Positions 27,846 through 37,039 are shown, counted from the stretch's first letter. The stretch is 64,000 bases of DNA from Sphingosinicella microcystinivorans (GCF_003634215.1 NZ_RBWX01000009.1:372001-436000); one strand, 5' to 3'. Numbers and translations are program-made. The notes: generated by a model from the letters alone, not told the origin.

Positions 27846-28163
27846 TCAGATGTCCTTGACGCGTTCTCCCGGTGCTACAATGTCGGTAATCCGTACGCCG
27901 AAGCGTCCACCGACCGTCACCACCTCGCCCCTCGCAAAGAGTGTGCCATTTGCGAACAGGTCGAGCGGCGCGCCCGCCGGGCGATCCAGTTCGACCACAC
28001 TGCCTTCGTTGAGGTTCAGAAGATCGCGGATCTTCACCTGGCTGGTGCCGACCTCCACCGAGAGGCGGACGTCGATTTCCTGAAGCAGGCGAAGGTTCGC
28101 CGATCCCGGCTTCCAGGGATCATCGGCTTTGGTTTCCGGGCTCGCGGTTTCAGTGTCGCTCAT
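27846..28163 (-). CDS. fliN: Flagellar motor switch protein FliN
   Basis: The 105-residue protein has the SpoA/FliN domain from about residue 28 to the end: LLQEIDVRLSVEVGTSQVKIRDLLNLNEGSVVELDR, then GRFGVRITDI. FliN forms the lower C-ring with FliM and docks export complexes. It starts 17 bases after the fliM stop. A sigma54-like element lies inside the coding region upstream of fliO. Confidence 0.95.
   Translation of the reverse strand: MSDTETASPETKADDPWKPGSANLRLLQEIDVRLSVEVGTSQVKIRDLLNLNEGSVVELDRPAGAPLDLFANGTLFARGEVVTVGGRFGVRITDIVAPGERVKDI
27933..27948 (-). promoter_or_regulatory. Sigma54-like element inside fliN
   Basis: The minus strand reads TGGCAC-ACTCT-TTGCG, matching TGGCAC-N5-TTGC but with G instead of A/T at the last position. 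It lies about 120 bases before the fliO start and could add transcription of the fliO-P-Q-R-flhB export genes. It may also be chance within coding sequence. Confidence 0.25.
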
Positions 28164-28179
28164 GTCGGGCTCCTTGGAA

Positions 28180-29169
28180 CTATCGATTGGTGGTGGCGCG
28201 CGGGCGCGCGATGGAACGGATCTTCAGCGCGGCATTGCCGTTGGCTTCGCCGGGTGCGCCGATCCCGAATGTGGTTTTCTCGACCAGCATGTGCAGCTCT
28301 TCGGGGACGTGGATCGGCACCACATCACCGACCCTCAACGCCATGATCCCGCTCAGCGACATCGTCGGTTCCGCGAGGATCGAGCGGACAGGAAGCTCGA
28401 CATCGAGCAGCGCCGATTTGAGCCGCCCCTTCCAGCCGGGATCGGTCTCGCTCTGCTCGGTGATGACGCGCAGGCGCAGAAGCGGCAGCAGCGGCTTCAG
28501 CGCGTTCAGCGGATAGACGACATCGACGGCAGAGGTGCCGCCGCGCGGCAGGTGCACGAGGAACCGCGTGACCACAACCATGTCGTTCGTTTCGAGGAAC
28601 GACAGGAACTGCGGGTGGCTTTCGCTCGAAATGCGGCTGAACTGCAGGTGGAAGATATCCGCCCACGCAGCATCGAGCTGCGCGAACATGCGGCCGAGCA
28701 GCGATTGCTGCACACGGTCTTCAGCGGCGGTGAACTCGCTTGCGCGCATCGCGGGCGGTTCACCCTTGCCGCCATAATAAGCGTCAACGATCGCGCCGAT
28801 CAGATCGGGCTTCATCACCACGAGGCCGTGGCCGCGCAGCGGATCCATGCGAACGATAGTAAGGCTAAGGAAATCCTCGAAGCCCTCGGCGTAGCTTCCG
28901 AACGATTCAAGCGAGGTGAGCCCGCAATCCACCTTGGGAGCGACACGCAGCATCGGCTGGAACACCTGCCGCATGCCGCGCGCGAGGCGCTCGTTCAGCA
29001 TGTGGAGTGCGTGGAGATCGCCGAACTCGCGTTCGTCGCCGCTGTCGAAGCTCCACGGCGCGATCACGCCGTCGGGCATCACGCCCGCGCCGGACGCGAT
29101 GCTGCCATCGGCGATGCCCGCCTGAAGCGCTTCGATCTCTTCTTTGCTGAGATTGAGTTCAGAACTCAT
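28180..29169 (-). CDS. fliM: Flagellar motor switch protein FliM
   Basis: A 329-residue protein starting with the CheY-binding-type segment MSSELNLSKEEIEALQAG, then the CheC-like middle domain (ITIVRMDPLRGHGLVVMKPDLIGAIVDAYYGGKGE) and a C-terminal SpoA domain. It receives the CheY signal and sets rotation direction. Length matches the family. The start is 10 bases after fliL. Confidence 0.95.
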   Translation of the reverse strand: MSSELNLSKEEIEALQAGIADGSIASGAGVMPDGVIAPWSFDSGDEREFGDLHALHMLNERLARGMRQVFQPMLRVAPKVDCGLTSLESFGSYAEGFEDFLSLTIVRMDPLRGHGLVVMKPDLIGAIVDAYYGGKGEPPAMRASEFTAAEDRVQQSLLGRMFAQLDAAWADIFHLQFSRISSESHPQFLSFLETNDMVVVTRFLVHLPRGGTSAVDVVYPLNALKPLLPLLRLRVITEQSETDPGWKGRLKSALLDVELPVRSILAEPTMSLSGIMALRVGDVVPIHVPEELHMLVEKTTFGIGAPGEANGNAALKIRSIARPRATTNR

Positions 29170-29178
29170 GGTTGCTGC

Positions 29179-29736
29179 CTACTGGATGACGAAGCTGGTG
29201 AAATAGACCTGGGAAATGCCGCCGAAGCCGACCTTGTCCTGAAGCGTCTTGTTGATCGCGGCGCGCAGGCGGCGTTGCAGGTCTTCCTTGCCCGCAACTG
29301 TCGCGACATGATCCGCGGTCTGCTCGCCGAGCACGCCGAGCACCGCGCTGCGGATCGCCGGTTCGTTCTTCTCGACCGCCTCGATCACACGATTATCGTA
29401 ATTCGTCGCGACACCGAGCCCGACCTGGATGTAACGATTGGGGTCGGTAAGGTTCGCCGTGAACTCCCGCTTCATCTCGAAATAGGTCGTCTCGTAGTGG
29501 CCGTCGCCGTCGGCATCGGTCTGCGCCGGAGCCTCTTCGGCCCCTTCCCGCTCCACAAGTTGCGGCTTGTTCTTGTCGACCTTGGGGGCGTGCCCTCCGC
29601 CGATGAGGCCGCTCGTCGTCGCATACCAGCCGCCCGCCGCGCCACCGGCGAGCAGAACGAGCGCGCCAATCACGGGAACGAGCTTGCCGATAAGGCCGCT
29701 CTTCTTTTTGGGGGCAGGTGCGGGAGTGTCACTCAT
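29179..29736 (-). CDS. fliL: Flagellar basal body protein FliL
   Basis: A 185-residue protein: a short Lys-rich cytoplasmic N-terminus, one membrane helix (about 15-38), a charged linker and a C-terminal periplasmic domain. That domain ends RLRAAINKTLQDKVGFGGISQVYFTSFVIQ, the FliL family ending. FliL surrounds the stator and supports torque under load. It is 12 bases downstream of fliK. Confidence 0.92.
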   Translation of the reverse strand: MSDTPAPAPKKKSGLIGKLVPVIGALVLLAGGAAGGWYATTSGLIGGGHAPKVDKNKPQLVEREGAEEAPAQTDADGDGHYETTYFEMKREFTANLTDPNRYIQVGLGVATNYDNRVIEAVEKNEPAIRSAVLGVLGEQTADHVATVAGKEDLQRRLRAAINKTLQDKVGFGGISQVYFTSFVIQ

Positions 29737-29747
29737 TTCAATCTTTC

Positions 29748-31250
29748 CTAGGCAAAGCGCTCGATGGCGGTCTGGCGAACAATGGCGCGAACGGTTTCGG
29801 CCTGTGATGCGGTGCCCCGCGGGCGCGTTCCGAACGCCCGGTCAAACGGCGTCTCTCGAGGCTGTTCGCCGCGATCCTGGCGGCCGCTGCCGACATCGAC
29901 GGAAGTTTCCTCAAGGCGAACGCCCCGGTTTTCCATCATCGACTGGAGGCGCGGTGCGGCATCGGAAATGAAGCCCTGCGCGGCAGCCGTTTCCACGGTG
30001 AAATGCACCTTGGCCTGATTGCCGGTGGTTTCAAGCTTGATGAACAGATCGCCAAGCTCGCGCGGCTTCAGATGCAGCCGCGCCTCTCGGTGATCGCCCT
30101 TTACCAGCGTTTCGACATCAGCGGCGAGTTGATCGACCCATTGGTCCTCGACCGCGTTGCCGATGAGCAGATCATCGAGCACCGCCTCGTTTGAAACGAG
30201 CCGGCCCTGAGCAGCGTCTGCAACCTGCGGGCGTGTTTCGGCTGCGGGGGCATGAATCGCGGCAAGCACATCCTGTGCGGTCTGCGATGCCGGAAGCGCT
30301 TCGCGCAGCGGCGCAGGCACGGTCTTCGTTTCGGGATCGGTGCGGTCGATGAGCGCGCTCAGCGCCGGATCGGCCTTCCCGGCAGCCTCGACGACAGCAC
30401 GCTGTTCACCGCGCGCGGCGCTCGCGGCAACCGACGGGTGCTGCCTGTGGGGCGTTGCCTGAACGCCCGGGAAATTCGTGCTCGCCGCAGGCAAGGGATC
30501 GGCTGTCTCGACGTCCGTGCCGGGCTCCGTATCGGCCACTTGCGGCAACGGTGCCGCGGGCGCGGCGGATTTATCGCCGGGAGCGCCACCCGTCGTCTCC
30601 TCGTTCGGCGTTGTCTGGATCTGACCGGCAAGCGAGACCGGTTCGGCGTCTACCTGATCGGGTGAAACCTGAGATGCCTCTGCCGCAACGGTTGGCGCAG
30701 CCACGATCAGCGGGGCCGCAGGCGGCGCGGGCAGCGGAGCGGGCTGCGTCTGCAGCGGCTCCGGCAAAATCGACGGAGTTTCAGACGTATCGCTTTCCGC
30801 GTCGACAACGAAATCTGAAACCTCGCCATCGGTTTCGGCTTGCGCCGTTACCGGAGTTTCAGGATGTGCGTCTGCGACAGGAAGATGGCGCGCCGCAATC
30901 GCGGCGAAGCGCGCACCCGGCGTCTTGGGCCCGGGCGCAGGCGATTGCTGCGCGGGCATTGCGGGAAGCTGAAGATCGAATGCCATGTCGGCGCTTTCAT
31001 CGGTTTGATCGAGAACCGTGCCCGGCACCGGAGCGCTCTGCACGTCTTCCGTCGTCGGGTTTCCGTCGCCGGTCGACGGCAGTCCGACGGCAGCGCCGGG
31101 CACGAGGCCCTTGGACGGCATCGCCGCCTTCAGCGTCATGATGGCGCGGAAATCGGGTGCAGATGCCGGAATTCCGGGGCGGATGGCGGTTTGCACCGAC
31201 AGATCCGGCATCCCCAGAAGTTCCCCAAGACCAGTCGCGGTGACGGACAT
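29748..31250 (-). CDS. fliK: Flagellar hook-length control protein FliK
   Basis: The 500-residue protein has a long Pro/Ala/Glu/Thr-rich N-terminal region of low complexity, typical of the molecular ruler. The C-terminal hook-length domain reads LHLKPRELGDLFIKLETTGNQ and PRLQSMMENRGVRLEETSVDVG. FliK is exported during hook growth and triggers the FlhB substrate switch. GGGGGT sits just before ATG 31250, and a sigma54 promoter lies 33-48 bases upstream. First gene of the fliK-to-flhB unit. Confidence 0.9.
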   Translation of the reverse strand: MSVTATGLGELLGMPDLSVQTAIRPGIPASAPDFRAIMTLKAAMPSKGLVPGAAVGLPSTGDGNPTTEDVQSAPVPGTVLDQTDESADMAFDLQLPAMPAQQSPAPGPKTPGARFAAIAARHLPVADAHPETPVTAQAETDGEVSDFVVDAESDTSETPSILPEPLQTQPAPLPAPPAAPLIVAAPTVAAEASQVSPDQVDAEPVSLAGQIQTTPNEETTGGAPGDKSAAPAAPLPQVADTEPGTDVETADPLPAASTNFPGVQATPHRQHPSVAASAARGEQRAVVEAAGKADPALSALIDRTDPETKTVPAPLREALPASQTAQDVLAAIHAPAAETRPQVADAAQGRLVSNEAVLDDLLIGNAVEDQWVDQLAADVETLVKGDHREARLHLKPRELGDLFIKLETTGNQAKVHFTVETAAAQGFISDAAPRLQSMMENRGVRLEETSVDVGSGRQDRGEQPRETPFDRAFGTRPRGTASQAETVRAIVRQTAIERFA

Positions 31251-31282
31251 TTGACCCCCATTGCTTACTCAGGCGAACACTC

Positions 31283-31298
31283 AGCAATAAGCGTGCCA
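31283..31298 (-). promoter_or_regulatory. Sigma54 promoter of fliK operon
   Basis: The minus strand reads TGGCAC-GCTTA-TTGCT, a full match to TGGCAC-N5-TTGC(A/T). Predicted transcription starts near 31272, giving a leader of about 22 bases to fliK. It sits in the gap between fliJ and fliK. Confidence 0.85.
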
Positions 31299-31325
31299 TT
31301 TTGGGGCGGGTCGGTGCGACGCGCT

Positions 31326-31742
31326 TCAGGCGCGCGTGATGCGTCGCGGCGGCGTGGCACGTTCCTGCCGCGCTTCGGCCTCGCGGGCTTCGGCGGCTTC
31401 CGCACGGTCGGCAAGCTCCTCGGCGGCGCGCTTGCGGCGATGGGCGCCGAGCGTCACCTGCCGCGCATCTTCGAGTCGCACCTCGGCGCGCGCGGCGCGG
31501 TCGAGCGTGGCGGCAAGCGCCTTGCCGAGCCGGTCGTACTGGTGCGCCATGGATTTGAGCGCAAAGGCCGCAGCATCGTCGGCGACGGGGGTGTAGGAAT
31601 GGCGCAGCGTCTCGATGCGGCTTCGCATCTGGCGCAGCTGATCGAGATCGGCGGCGGCTTTGCCCTCTTCGGCAAGCGCGCGCTGCTTCTGAAGTCCGCG
31701 AACACGCGCGACGCGTGCCAGGCGATCCGCCTTCCCCGCCAT
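31326..31742 (-). CDS. fliJ: FliJ-like flagellar export protein
   Basis: A 138-residue protein that is almost entirely charged coiled coil (GLQKQRALAEEGKAAADLDQLRQMRSRIETLRH...), the FliJ pattern. FliJ is the central stalk of the export ATPase. Sequence identity in this family is always low, so the call rests on composition, length and the position directly after fliI (1-base gap). It is the last gene of the fliE-to-fliJ unit. Confidence 0.8.
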   Translation of the reverse strand: MAGKADRLARVARVRGLQKQRALAEEGKAAADLDQLRQMRSRIETLRHSYTPVADDAAAFALKSMAHQYDRLGKALAATLDRAARAEVRLEDARQVTLGAHRRKRAAEELADRAEAAEAREAEARQERATPPRRITRA

Positions 31743-31743
31743 A

Positions 31744-33084
31744 TCAGTGTTCGCCGAACTGCGCCGTCAATTCCGCAACCGAGGCCGCGAGATCGACAGG
31801 CGCATCCTCGGCCTGCGTGATGTAGGCCGTAACCCCCGCCTGCGCTGCGATAGCGGCGTCGAGCGCCGGGTCGTTGCCGCGGTTGTAAGCGCCCATGAGA
31901 ATGAGATCGCGGTTCTCTTCGTAAAGCGAGAACAAGCGCTTCAGCATCTGCGCCGCGCGGATATGCGGCCGTTCGGCAACGTCGCTCATCACGCGGCTGA
32001 TCGAGGCGGCAATGTCCACCGCCGGGTAGACGCCGCGCTCGGCCTGCTTGCGCGAGAGCACGATATGCCCATCAAGGATTGCGCGCGCCGCATCGACAAC
32101 AGGGTCGCCGACGGTATCGTCGCCATCGGCGAGTACGGTGTAGAAAGCTGTGATCGAGCCGCCCGATTTCGCGTCGTTGCCCGCGCGCTCGATAAGGTTC
32201 GGCAGCAGCGAGATGACCGAGGGCGGATAGCCCTTCGCGGTCGGCTGCTCACCGAGCGCAAGACCGATCTCGCGCTGCGCGTGCGCGACGCGCGTGAGAC
32301 TGTCGATGATGAGCAGAACGTTCTTGCCCTGCCCACGGTAATATTCGGCGATCGCCGTGGCGCGGTGCGCGGCGCGGATGCGCATGATTGGGGAATGGTT
32401 CGCGGGAACGGCGACGACGACCGAACGCTCGCGCGCAGGCCCATGCAGCTTGGTGGCAAGAAAGTCCGTGACCTCGCGGCTTCGCTCGCCGATCAGCCCG
32501 ACGACGACGACATCCGCCTTCGAATAGCGCGTCATCATGCCGAGCAGCACCGATTTGCCGACGCCGGATCCCGCGATGATGCCGACGCGCTGACCGCGCC
32601 CGAAAGTGAAAAGGCCGTTCAGCGCACGCACACCCACATCGAAGGCTTCGGTAACGCGCCCGCGTTCCAGCGGGTTCTGCAGACGCCCGACGAGCGGCCA
32701 GTCCTGCTCCGCCTCGATGGGTCCAAGCCCGTCGAGCGGGAGCCCCGAGCCATCGATAACGCGGCCGAGAAGACCGTCACCGACCTCGACACGCGACTGA
32801 TTGCTTTGCGGAAACACGCGGGCATCGGGAAGCACATCGGCGCGCTGGCCAAGCGACATCAGGATGCAGCGGCCGTTCCGAAAACCGATGACCTCGGCCT
32901 CGGCCGTTTCGTCGCTCGCGGTTTCGATGCGGCACACCGTACCGACGGGCGCAGCAAGCCCGGAGGCTTCGAGGAGCAAACCGTCATAGCTGGTGAGCCG
33001 CCCGATCTGGAGCGGCGCGATGTCCACGGGCGTCCTGCCGATGCCGCCGAGCAGATCGGCGATATCCTCGGTCGCCGTGTTCAC
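31744..33084 (-). CDS. fliI: Flagellum-specific ATPase FliI
   Basis: The 446-residue F1-beta-like ATPase powers protein export. The Walker A loop is GSGVGKSVLLG near residues 175, the Walker B LLIIDSLTRVAHAQREI near 265, and EALFxxLPxLLERAG-like VISLLPNLIERAGND follows. The N-terminal small beta domain and C-terminal helical domain are present, and length matches the family. It overlaps fliH by 4 bases. Confidence 0.95.
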   Translation of the reverse strand: MNTATEDIADLLGGIGRTPVDIAPLQIGRLTSYDGLLLEASGLAAPVGTVCRIETASDETAEAEVIGFRNGRCILMSLGQRADVLPDARVFPQSNQSRVEVGDGLLGRVIDGSGLPLDGLGPIEAEQDWPLVGRLQNPLERGRVTEAFDVGVRALNGLFTFGRGQRVGIIAGSGVGKSVLLGMMTRYSKADVVVVGLIGERSREVTDFLATKLHGPARERSVVVAVPANHSPIMRIRAAHRATAIAEYYRGQGKNVLLIIDSLTRVAHAQREIGLALGEQPTAKGYPPSVISLLPNLIERAGNDAKSGGSITAFYTVLADGDDTVGDPVVDAARAILDGHIVLSRKQAERGVYPAVDIAASISRVMSDVAERPHIRAAQMLKRLFSLYEENRDLILMGAYNRGNDPALDAAIAAQAGVTAYITQAEDAPVDLAASVAELTAQFGEH

Positions 33085-33773
33085 GCGGCGATGCCCGCCG
33101 CGCGCAGTGCTGTTTCAAGGCGTGCGATGCGCGGACGAACGCCGTCCTCGACTTCACCACCGCCGGCTTCGAGCCTCACGCTGCCGCGTTGCAATTCGGG
33201 ATCCGCGGCAAGCGTGAGGTTCGTGTAGTCTTTAAGCGAGCCGTCATCGATGACGGCAAGATCGTCCGGGTGCAGGAACAGCTTCGCGGCTTCGCTGGTT
33301 TCCTTCAGCGTATCGAGCGCGCGCGTAATGCACCCGTTGACGAACGCAGGCTCGACGGCAACGTGCGCGCCGACGATGCGCTCGACAAGGTCAAGCACGG
33401 CGCGGCGCAGCTTCGGCCCCAGCGCTGCCTTGTCGATGGCGCGCGCATCGTCGAGACTGCGCAGCAGCGAGCGGCATTCCGCGCGGGCGCGCTCCGCCTC
33501 GGCGCGCACTTCCGCGCGTCCGGCCTCAAGCCCTGCGGCATGCCCCTGCGCTTCGGCTTCGGCAAGCGCCGCGGCAAGCTCTTCTTCGGTCGTTTCGATG
33601 GTTTCGTGAATTGTGCCGCGCGTGAATTCCGACGAGGGGTGAGCGAAATCTACGCGCGGCACGAAGTCGCCCGCCGGCCGGGGAGCGAACATCGGAGTGA
33701 AGTCGCCGCGACTGGGTGCGAACAAATCAGCAAGCGCCACAGGACGGGCATCTGCACTGAAAACACTAGACAT
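33081..33773 (-). CDS. fliH: FliH-like flagellar assembly protein
   Basis: A 230-residue protein with an Ala/Glu-rich coiled coil (EEELAAALAEAEAQGHAAGLEAGRAEV-type, about 60-100) and a C-terminal domain matching the FliH/V-ATPase E-subunit pattern. FliH holds FliI and ties it to the C-ring. ATG 33773 overlaps the end of fliG by 8 bases; longer starts are unlikely. Similarity across the family is low, so position between fliG and fliI carries weight. Confidence 0.85.
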   Translation of the reverse strand: MSSVFSADARPVALADLFAPSRGDFTPMFAPRPAGDFVPRVDFAHPSSEFTRGTIHETIETTEEELAAALAEAEAQGHAAGLEAGRAEVRAEAERARAECRSLLRSLDDARAIDKAALGPKLRRAVLDLVERIVGAHVAVEPAFVNGCITRALDTLKETSEAAKLFLHPDDLAVIDDGSLKDYTNLTLAADPELQRGSVRLEAGGGEVEDGVRPRIARLETALRAAGIAA

Positions 33774-34785
33774 AATCATCTCCCGAACCGCCGAGCATGA
33801 TAGCACCGCTTTCGCCGAGCTGGCGCGCGATCGCGAGGATGCGCTTCTGCGCGTCCTGCACCTCGCTCACCTTCATGGGACCGCGCGATTCGATCTCGTC
33901 CTGCACGCTCTGGGCCGCACGCTGCGACATGGCTGCGAACATCTTGGTCCGCATCCGCTCGTCCGAGCCCTTGAGCGCGGCAACGAGCAGCGTGTTGTCG
34001 ACCGAGCGGAGCAGCGTCTGCATACTGCGATCGTCGAGCGCGAGAAGGTTTTCGAATACGAACATCTGGTCCTGAATGCTCTGGCCGATGTTCTCGTTCA
34101 TTATGGTTAATTGTTCGATGATGCGGCGATCCGCACCACCGCGCACATAGTTCATGATGCGCGCCGCCGTGGTCGTACCGCCCGCGGTCGCGGACCGCAC
34201 GGCCGCGTTCGTCTTGATCTGCTTCTGCATGACACGCTCAAGCTCGGCGAGCGCATCGGGTTGGATCGAATCGAGCGTCGCGACGCGCAGCATCATGTCG
34301 GTCTGCATCTCCTCGGGGAGCAACTGCAGCACCTCGGCGGCGAGGCCTGGTTCCAGGTGGCAGAGCACGGCCGCAATCACCTGCGGGTGTTCCGACGAGA
34401 TCGTCGCCGCGATCGAGCGCGCATCCATCCAATCGAGGATTTCGATGCCCTTCTGCGGTGCTGACGAACTCATGCGACCAAGCACGCTGCCCGCCTTCTC
34501 CTCGCCCAGCGCCTTCACGAACACGTTCTTCACATAGGGGCCGGTCCCGAGACCAAGGCTTGTCTGCTCGCGCGCGGCGAGGATGAACTCGTCGAGGACG
34601 ACGTTCACAGTGTCCTGATCAACGTCGGCCACCGAGTACATCGCCTGACCGAGGTTCTGTACCTCGCGCGGGCCCATGTGCTTCAGAAGGTCGGCCGCTT
34701 CATCTTCACCCAGAAGCAGCATCAGGATGGCGCTTTTCTGGGTGCCGGAAAGATGGCGCGGCGCGAGTGCGAGTTCCTCACTCAT
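33766..34785 (-). CDS. fliG: Flagellar motor switch protein FliG
   Basis: A 339-residue rotor protein with repeated armadillo-like helices: N-terminal FliF-binding LSGTQKSAILMLLLGEDEAADLLKHMGPREV, the middle EHPQVIAAVLCHLEP with the EHPQ motif, and the torque domain MFVFENLLALDDRSMQTLLR with charged residues. ATG 34785 has AGGGA at good spacing; ATG 34791 abuts it. It overlaps fliF by 8 bases. Confidence 0.95.
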   Translation of the reverse strand: MSEELALAPRHLSGTQKSAILMLLLGEDEAADLLKHMGPREVQNLGQAMYSVADVDQDTVNVVLDEFILAAREQTSLGLGTGPYVKNVFVKALGEEKAGSVLGRMSSSAPQKGIEILDWMDARSIAATISSEHPQVIAAVLCHLEPGLAAEVLQLLPEEMQTDMMLRVATLDSIQPDALAELERVMQKQIKTNAAVRSATAGGTTTAARIMNYVRGGADRRIIEQLTIMNENIGQSIQDQMFVFENLLALDDRSMQTLLRSVDNTLLVAALKGSDERMRTKMFAAMSQRAAQSVQDEIESRGPMKVSEVQDAQKRILAIARQLGESGAIMLGGSGDDYV

Positions 34786-36532
34786 TGGCATTTCCCTGGG
34801 CTGCGGTTTCGCTACGGATCAACTGGCGGACGACGTTCGACGCGCGGGCGGTATCCTCGGCAACGAACATGCGAACCACGGCAACCTTGTCATCATAGCT
34901 GTTCGCCATGGTCAGCACTTCGGGCGGCAGGCCGCCGCGCGGCTTCAGGCGGGCCTTCAGCGCTTCCATCGTCTGCAGGTCGCCGCCGTCGAGCACGATG
35001 GGGCGCGGCGCACCGAGCACACCGCCGGCAGGCATCGGCGCGGCATCGGCGGCAGCCAGCGCCTTTTTCAGGAACGGTCGCAGCACCATGAAGAACACGA
35101 CGACGAAGATGAGGAGCGCAGCGAGGATCTTGAGGATGTCGCCGATCCAGGCGTTGCTCTGGAAATCGACCTGATACCAGGCCTGAGTTTCCGCCGTGGC
35201 ATCGACGAACGGCCGCGATGTGACGGCGACGAGATCGCCGCGCTCCGCGTTGAAACCGATGCTGCTCTGCACGAGCTTCTCGATGGCCTTCGTTTCCGCG
35301 GCAGTCATCGCCTTGCCGTTTTCGCGCAGCACGACGGCAGCGGAGACACGGCGAACCTCACCGATTGGCGCCTTGGTGACGGAAACCTGTTTTCCGATCT
35401 CGTAGTTGCGTGTGTAGGTCTCGCTGCGCGGGCCAGAGGGCGGCGCGGCGGGGGCAGCGTTGGGATCGGCAGGATTTTGCGCCTGTGTCTGAGCCTTCGC
35501 CTGTTCCGGCGTTGCCGCGGTCGCAGCGGGCGGGGCAACGTTCGAGAGAGCGCCAGGAATACCGCGCGGTGCGCTCTCGCCGCCGTTCGACTGCGACGAG
35601 CCCTGCTCGCTGCGGATCACGGCATTGTCCTTGTCCCACGCCTCGTTCGTCTGCTGGGTTTCCGTGAAATCGAGATCGAGGTGCACTTCGGCGGTGAAAT
35701 TGTCGGTGCCAATAATTGGGGTCAGCAGCGCGAGCAGGCGCTCGCGGTACATGCTTTCCATCTTGGACTGGAACGCGATGCGGCGGCGGCTTTCGCCGAA
35801 TTCGTCGCCGGCGGCGTCGGGCGTGAGCAGCGTCCCCATCTGGTCGATGACCGACACCCGGTCTGCCGGCAGGCCGGGAACCGAGGATGCAACGAGATTG
35901 ACGATCGAGCGCACCTGCGCCTCGCCAAGCGCGCGGCCCGGCGCCAGCTTCACGAAAACCGATGCCGTCGGCTGCGCCTGATCGCGCACGAAGACGGACT
36001 GTTCGGGCAGTGCAAGATGAATGCGCGCGGATTCAACCGCGGCGATTTCCGCGACGCTGCGCGCGAGTTCGCTTTCCTGGCTCTGCTTCAGGCGGGCCTG
36101 CTCGATTGCGCGGCTGGTCCCGAGCGGCATGTCGTCGAGCAGCGCATAACCCTCTGCGGCAGCTTTCGGCAGCCCCTGCCCGGCGAGCAGCATCCGTGCC
36201 TTGTGATAATCGGAAGCGGGCACCTGCACGCTGCCGGTCATGCTATCCATACCGGGCGTGATCCCTGCTGCTTGCAGTGCCTCGACGACGGCGGCCTTGT
36301 CCGCCTCGGCAAGCCCCGGAAACAGCGTCCGCATTTCGGGCGTGCGCGTAAGAATATACGCCATTGCGACCGCGGCGATCGCGAGCGTGCCGATGACCAT
36401 CGGAAGGCTTCCGCGCACGGCGGGCTGCGCAAGCATCGCTTTCAGCTGCGCCTGAAAGCGGTCCAGCCCCGGACCAAAGGGGGCGGCCGGAGGCGGCGCG
36501 GATACGGCTGGCGATGAAGCGGCGTCACTCAT
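34778..36532 (-). CDS. fliF: Flagellar MS-ring protein FliF
   Basis: The 584-residue protein has two membrane helices (about 40-60 and 460-480) flanking a large periplasmic region with the YscJ/FliF domain (AAVEALQAAGITPG; LARSVAEIAAVESARIHLALPEQSVF) and a variable loop rich in Gln, Pro and Ala. The cytoplasmic C-terminus binds FliG. It forms the MS ring on which the motor is built. It begins about 50 bases after the fliE stop. Confidence 0.95.
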   Translation of the reverse strand: MSDAASSPAVSAPPPAAPFGPGLDRFQAQLKAMLAQPAVRGSLPMVIGTLAIAAVAMAYILTRTPEMRTLFPGLAEADKAAVVEALQAAGITPGMDSMTGSVQVPASDYHKARMLLAGQGLPKAAAEGYALLDDMPLGTSRAIEQARLKQSQESELARSVAEIAAVESARIHLALPEQSVFVRDQAQPTASVFVKLAPGRALGEAQVRSIVNLVASSVPGLPADRVSVIDQMGTLLTPDAAGDEFGESRRRIAFQSKMESMYRERLLALLTPIIGTDNFTAEVHLDLDFTETQQTNEAWDKDNAVIRSEQGSSQSNGGESAPRGIPGALSNVAPPAATAATPEQAKAQTQAQNPADPNAAPAAPPSGPRSETYTRNYEIGKQVSVTKAPIGEVRRVSAAVVLRENGKAMTAAETKAIEKLVQSSIGFNAERGDLVAVTSRPFVDATAETQAWYQVDFQSNAWIGDILKILAALLIFVVVFFMVLRPFLKKALAAADAAPMPAGGVLGAPRPIVLDGGDLQTMEALKARLKPRGGLPPEVLTMANSYDDKVAVVRMFVAEDTARASNVVRQLIRSETAAQGNANE

Positions 36533-36584
36533 GAATGGGGCTCGTCAATCTCTTGCAGATGTTTGGACGGGGTAGCGGGCCGGA

Positions 36585-36902
36585 TCAGACGGGCATGTTC
36601 ATGATGTCCTTGTAGGCGGTCAGCAGGCGGTTCCTCACCTGCAGGGTCGCCTCGAAGCCGATCGACGCCTTCTGGCGCTGCAGCATCACCGCGGCGATGT
36701 CCGTCGTCTCGCCGCGCTCATAGGAGGCGGAGGCTTCGGCGGCGCGCGTCTGCTGCGTGTTCACAGCCTGCATCGCGCTTTGCATCACGTTGCCGAAATC
36801 CGGCTTCGCAGCCGTTTGCGGGGCCGTCGTCCGGGAAAGCACGTCGTTCCGCTCCAGGATCTGGGAGCGTATCGCGAGCAGGCCTTTTGCATCGATCGTC
36901 AT
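36585..36902 (-). CDS. fliE: Flagellar hook-basal body protein FliE
   Basis: A 105-residue rod adaptor joining MS ring and rod. The C-terminal half holds the family pattern FGNVMQSAMQAVNTQQ and MLQRQKASIGFEATLQVRNRLLTAYKDIMNM. The full length from ATG 36902 matches E. coli FliE, with the conserved Phe at residue 36 against 35. No ribosome binding site precedes this ATG. The sigma54 promoter just upstream would start transcription only about 4 bases before it, so translation may be nearly leaderless. A GTG at 36842 has a good SD but would cut 20 residues. Confidence 0.9.
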   Translation of the reverse strand: MTIDAKGLLAIRSQILERNDVLSRTTAPQTAAKPDFGNVMQSAMQAVNTQQTRAAEASASYERGETTDIAAVMLQRQKASIGFEATLQVRNRLLTAYKDIMNMPV

Positions 36903-36916
36903 AGCTGGGGTCGCAA

Positions 36917-36932
36917 TGCAACGGCCGTGCCA
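36917..36932 (-). promoter_or_regulatory. Sigma54 promoter of fliE operon
   Basis: The minus strand reads TGGCAC-GGCCG-TTGCA, a full consensus match. The -12 GC is at 36919-36918, so transcription should begin near 36906, only about 4 bases before the fliE ATG at 36902. Confidence 0.85.
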
Positions 36933-37039
36933 ATCGCGGAAAACGGCGGCGCGGCAGCGCACGCGTCGAAATCCGGACATGCGTTTTGCGCGGAGACGTC
37001 GGGAATCCGACGGAAAAAGCGGTCGCAAATTTTCCTGAT

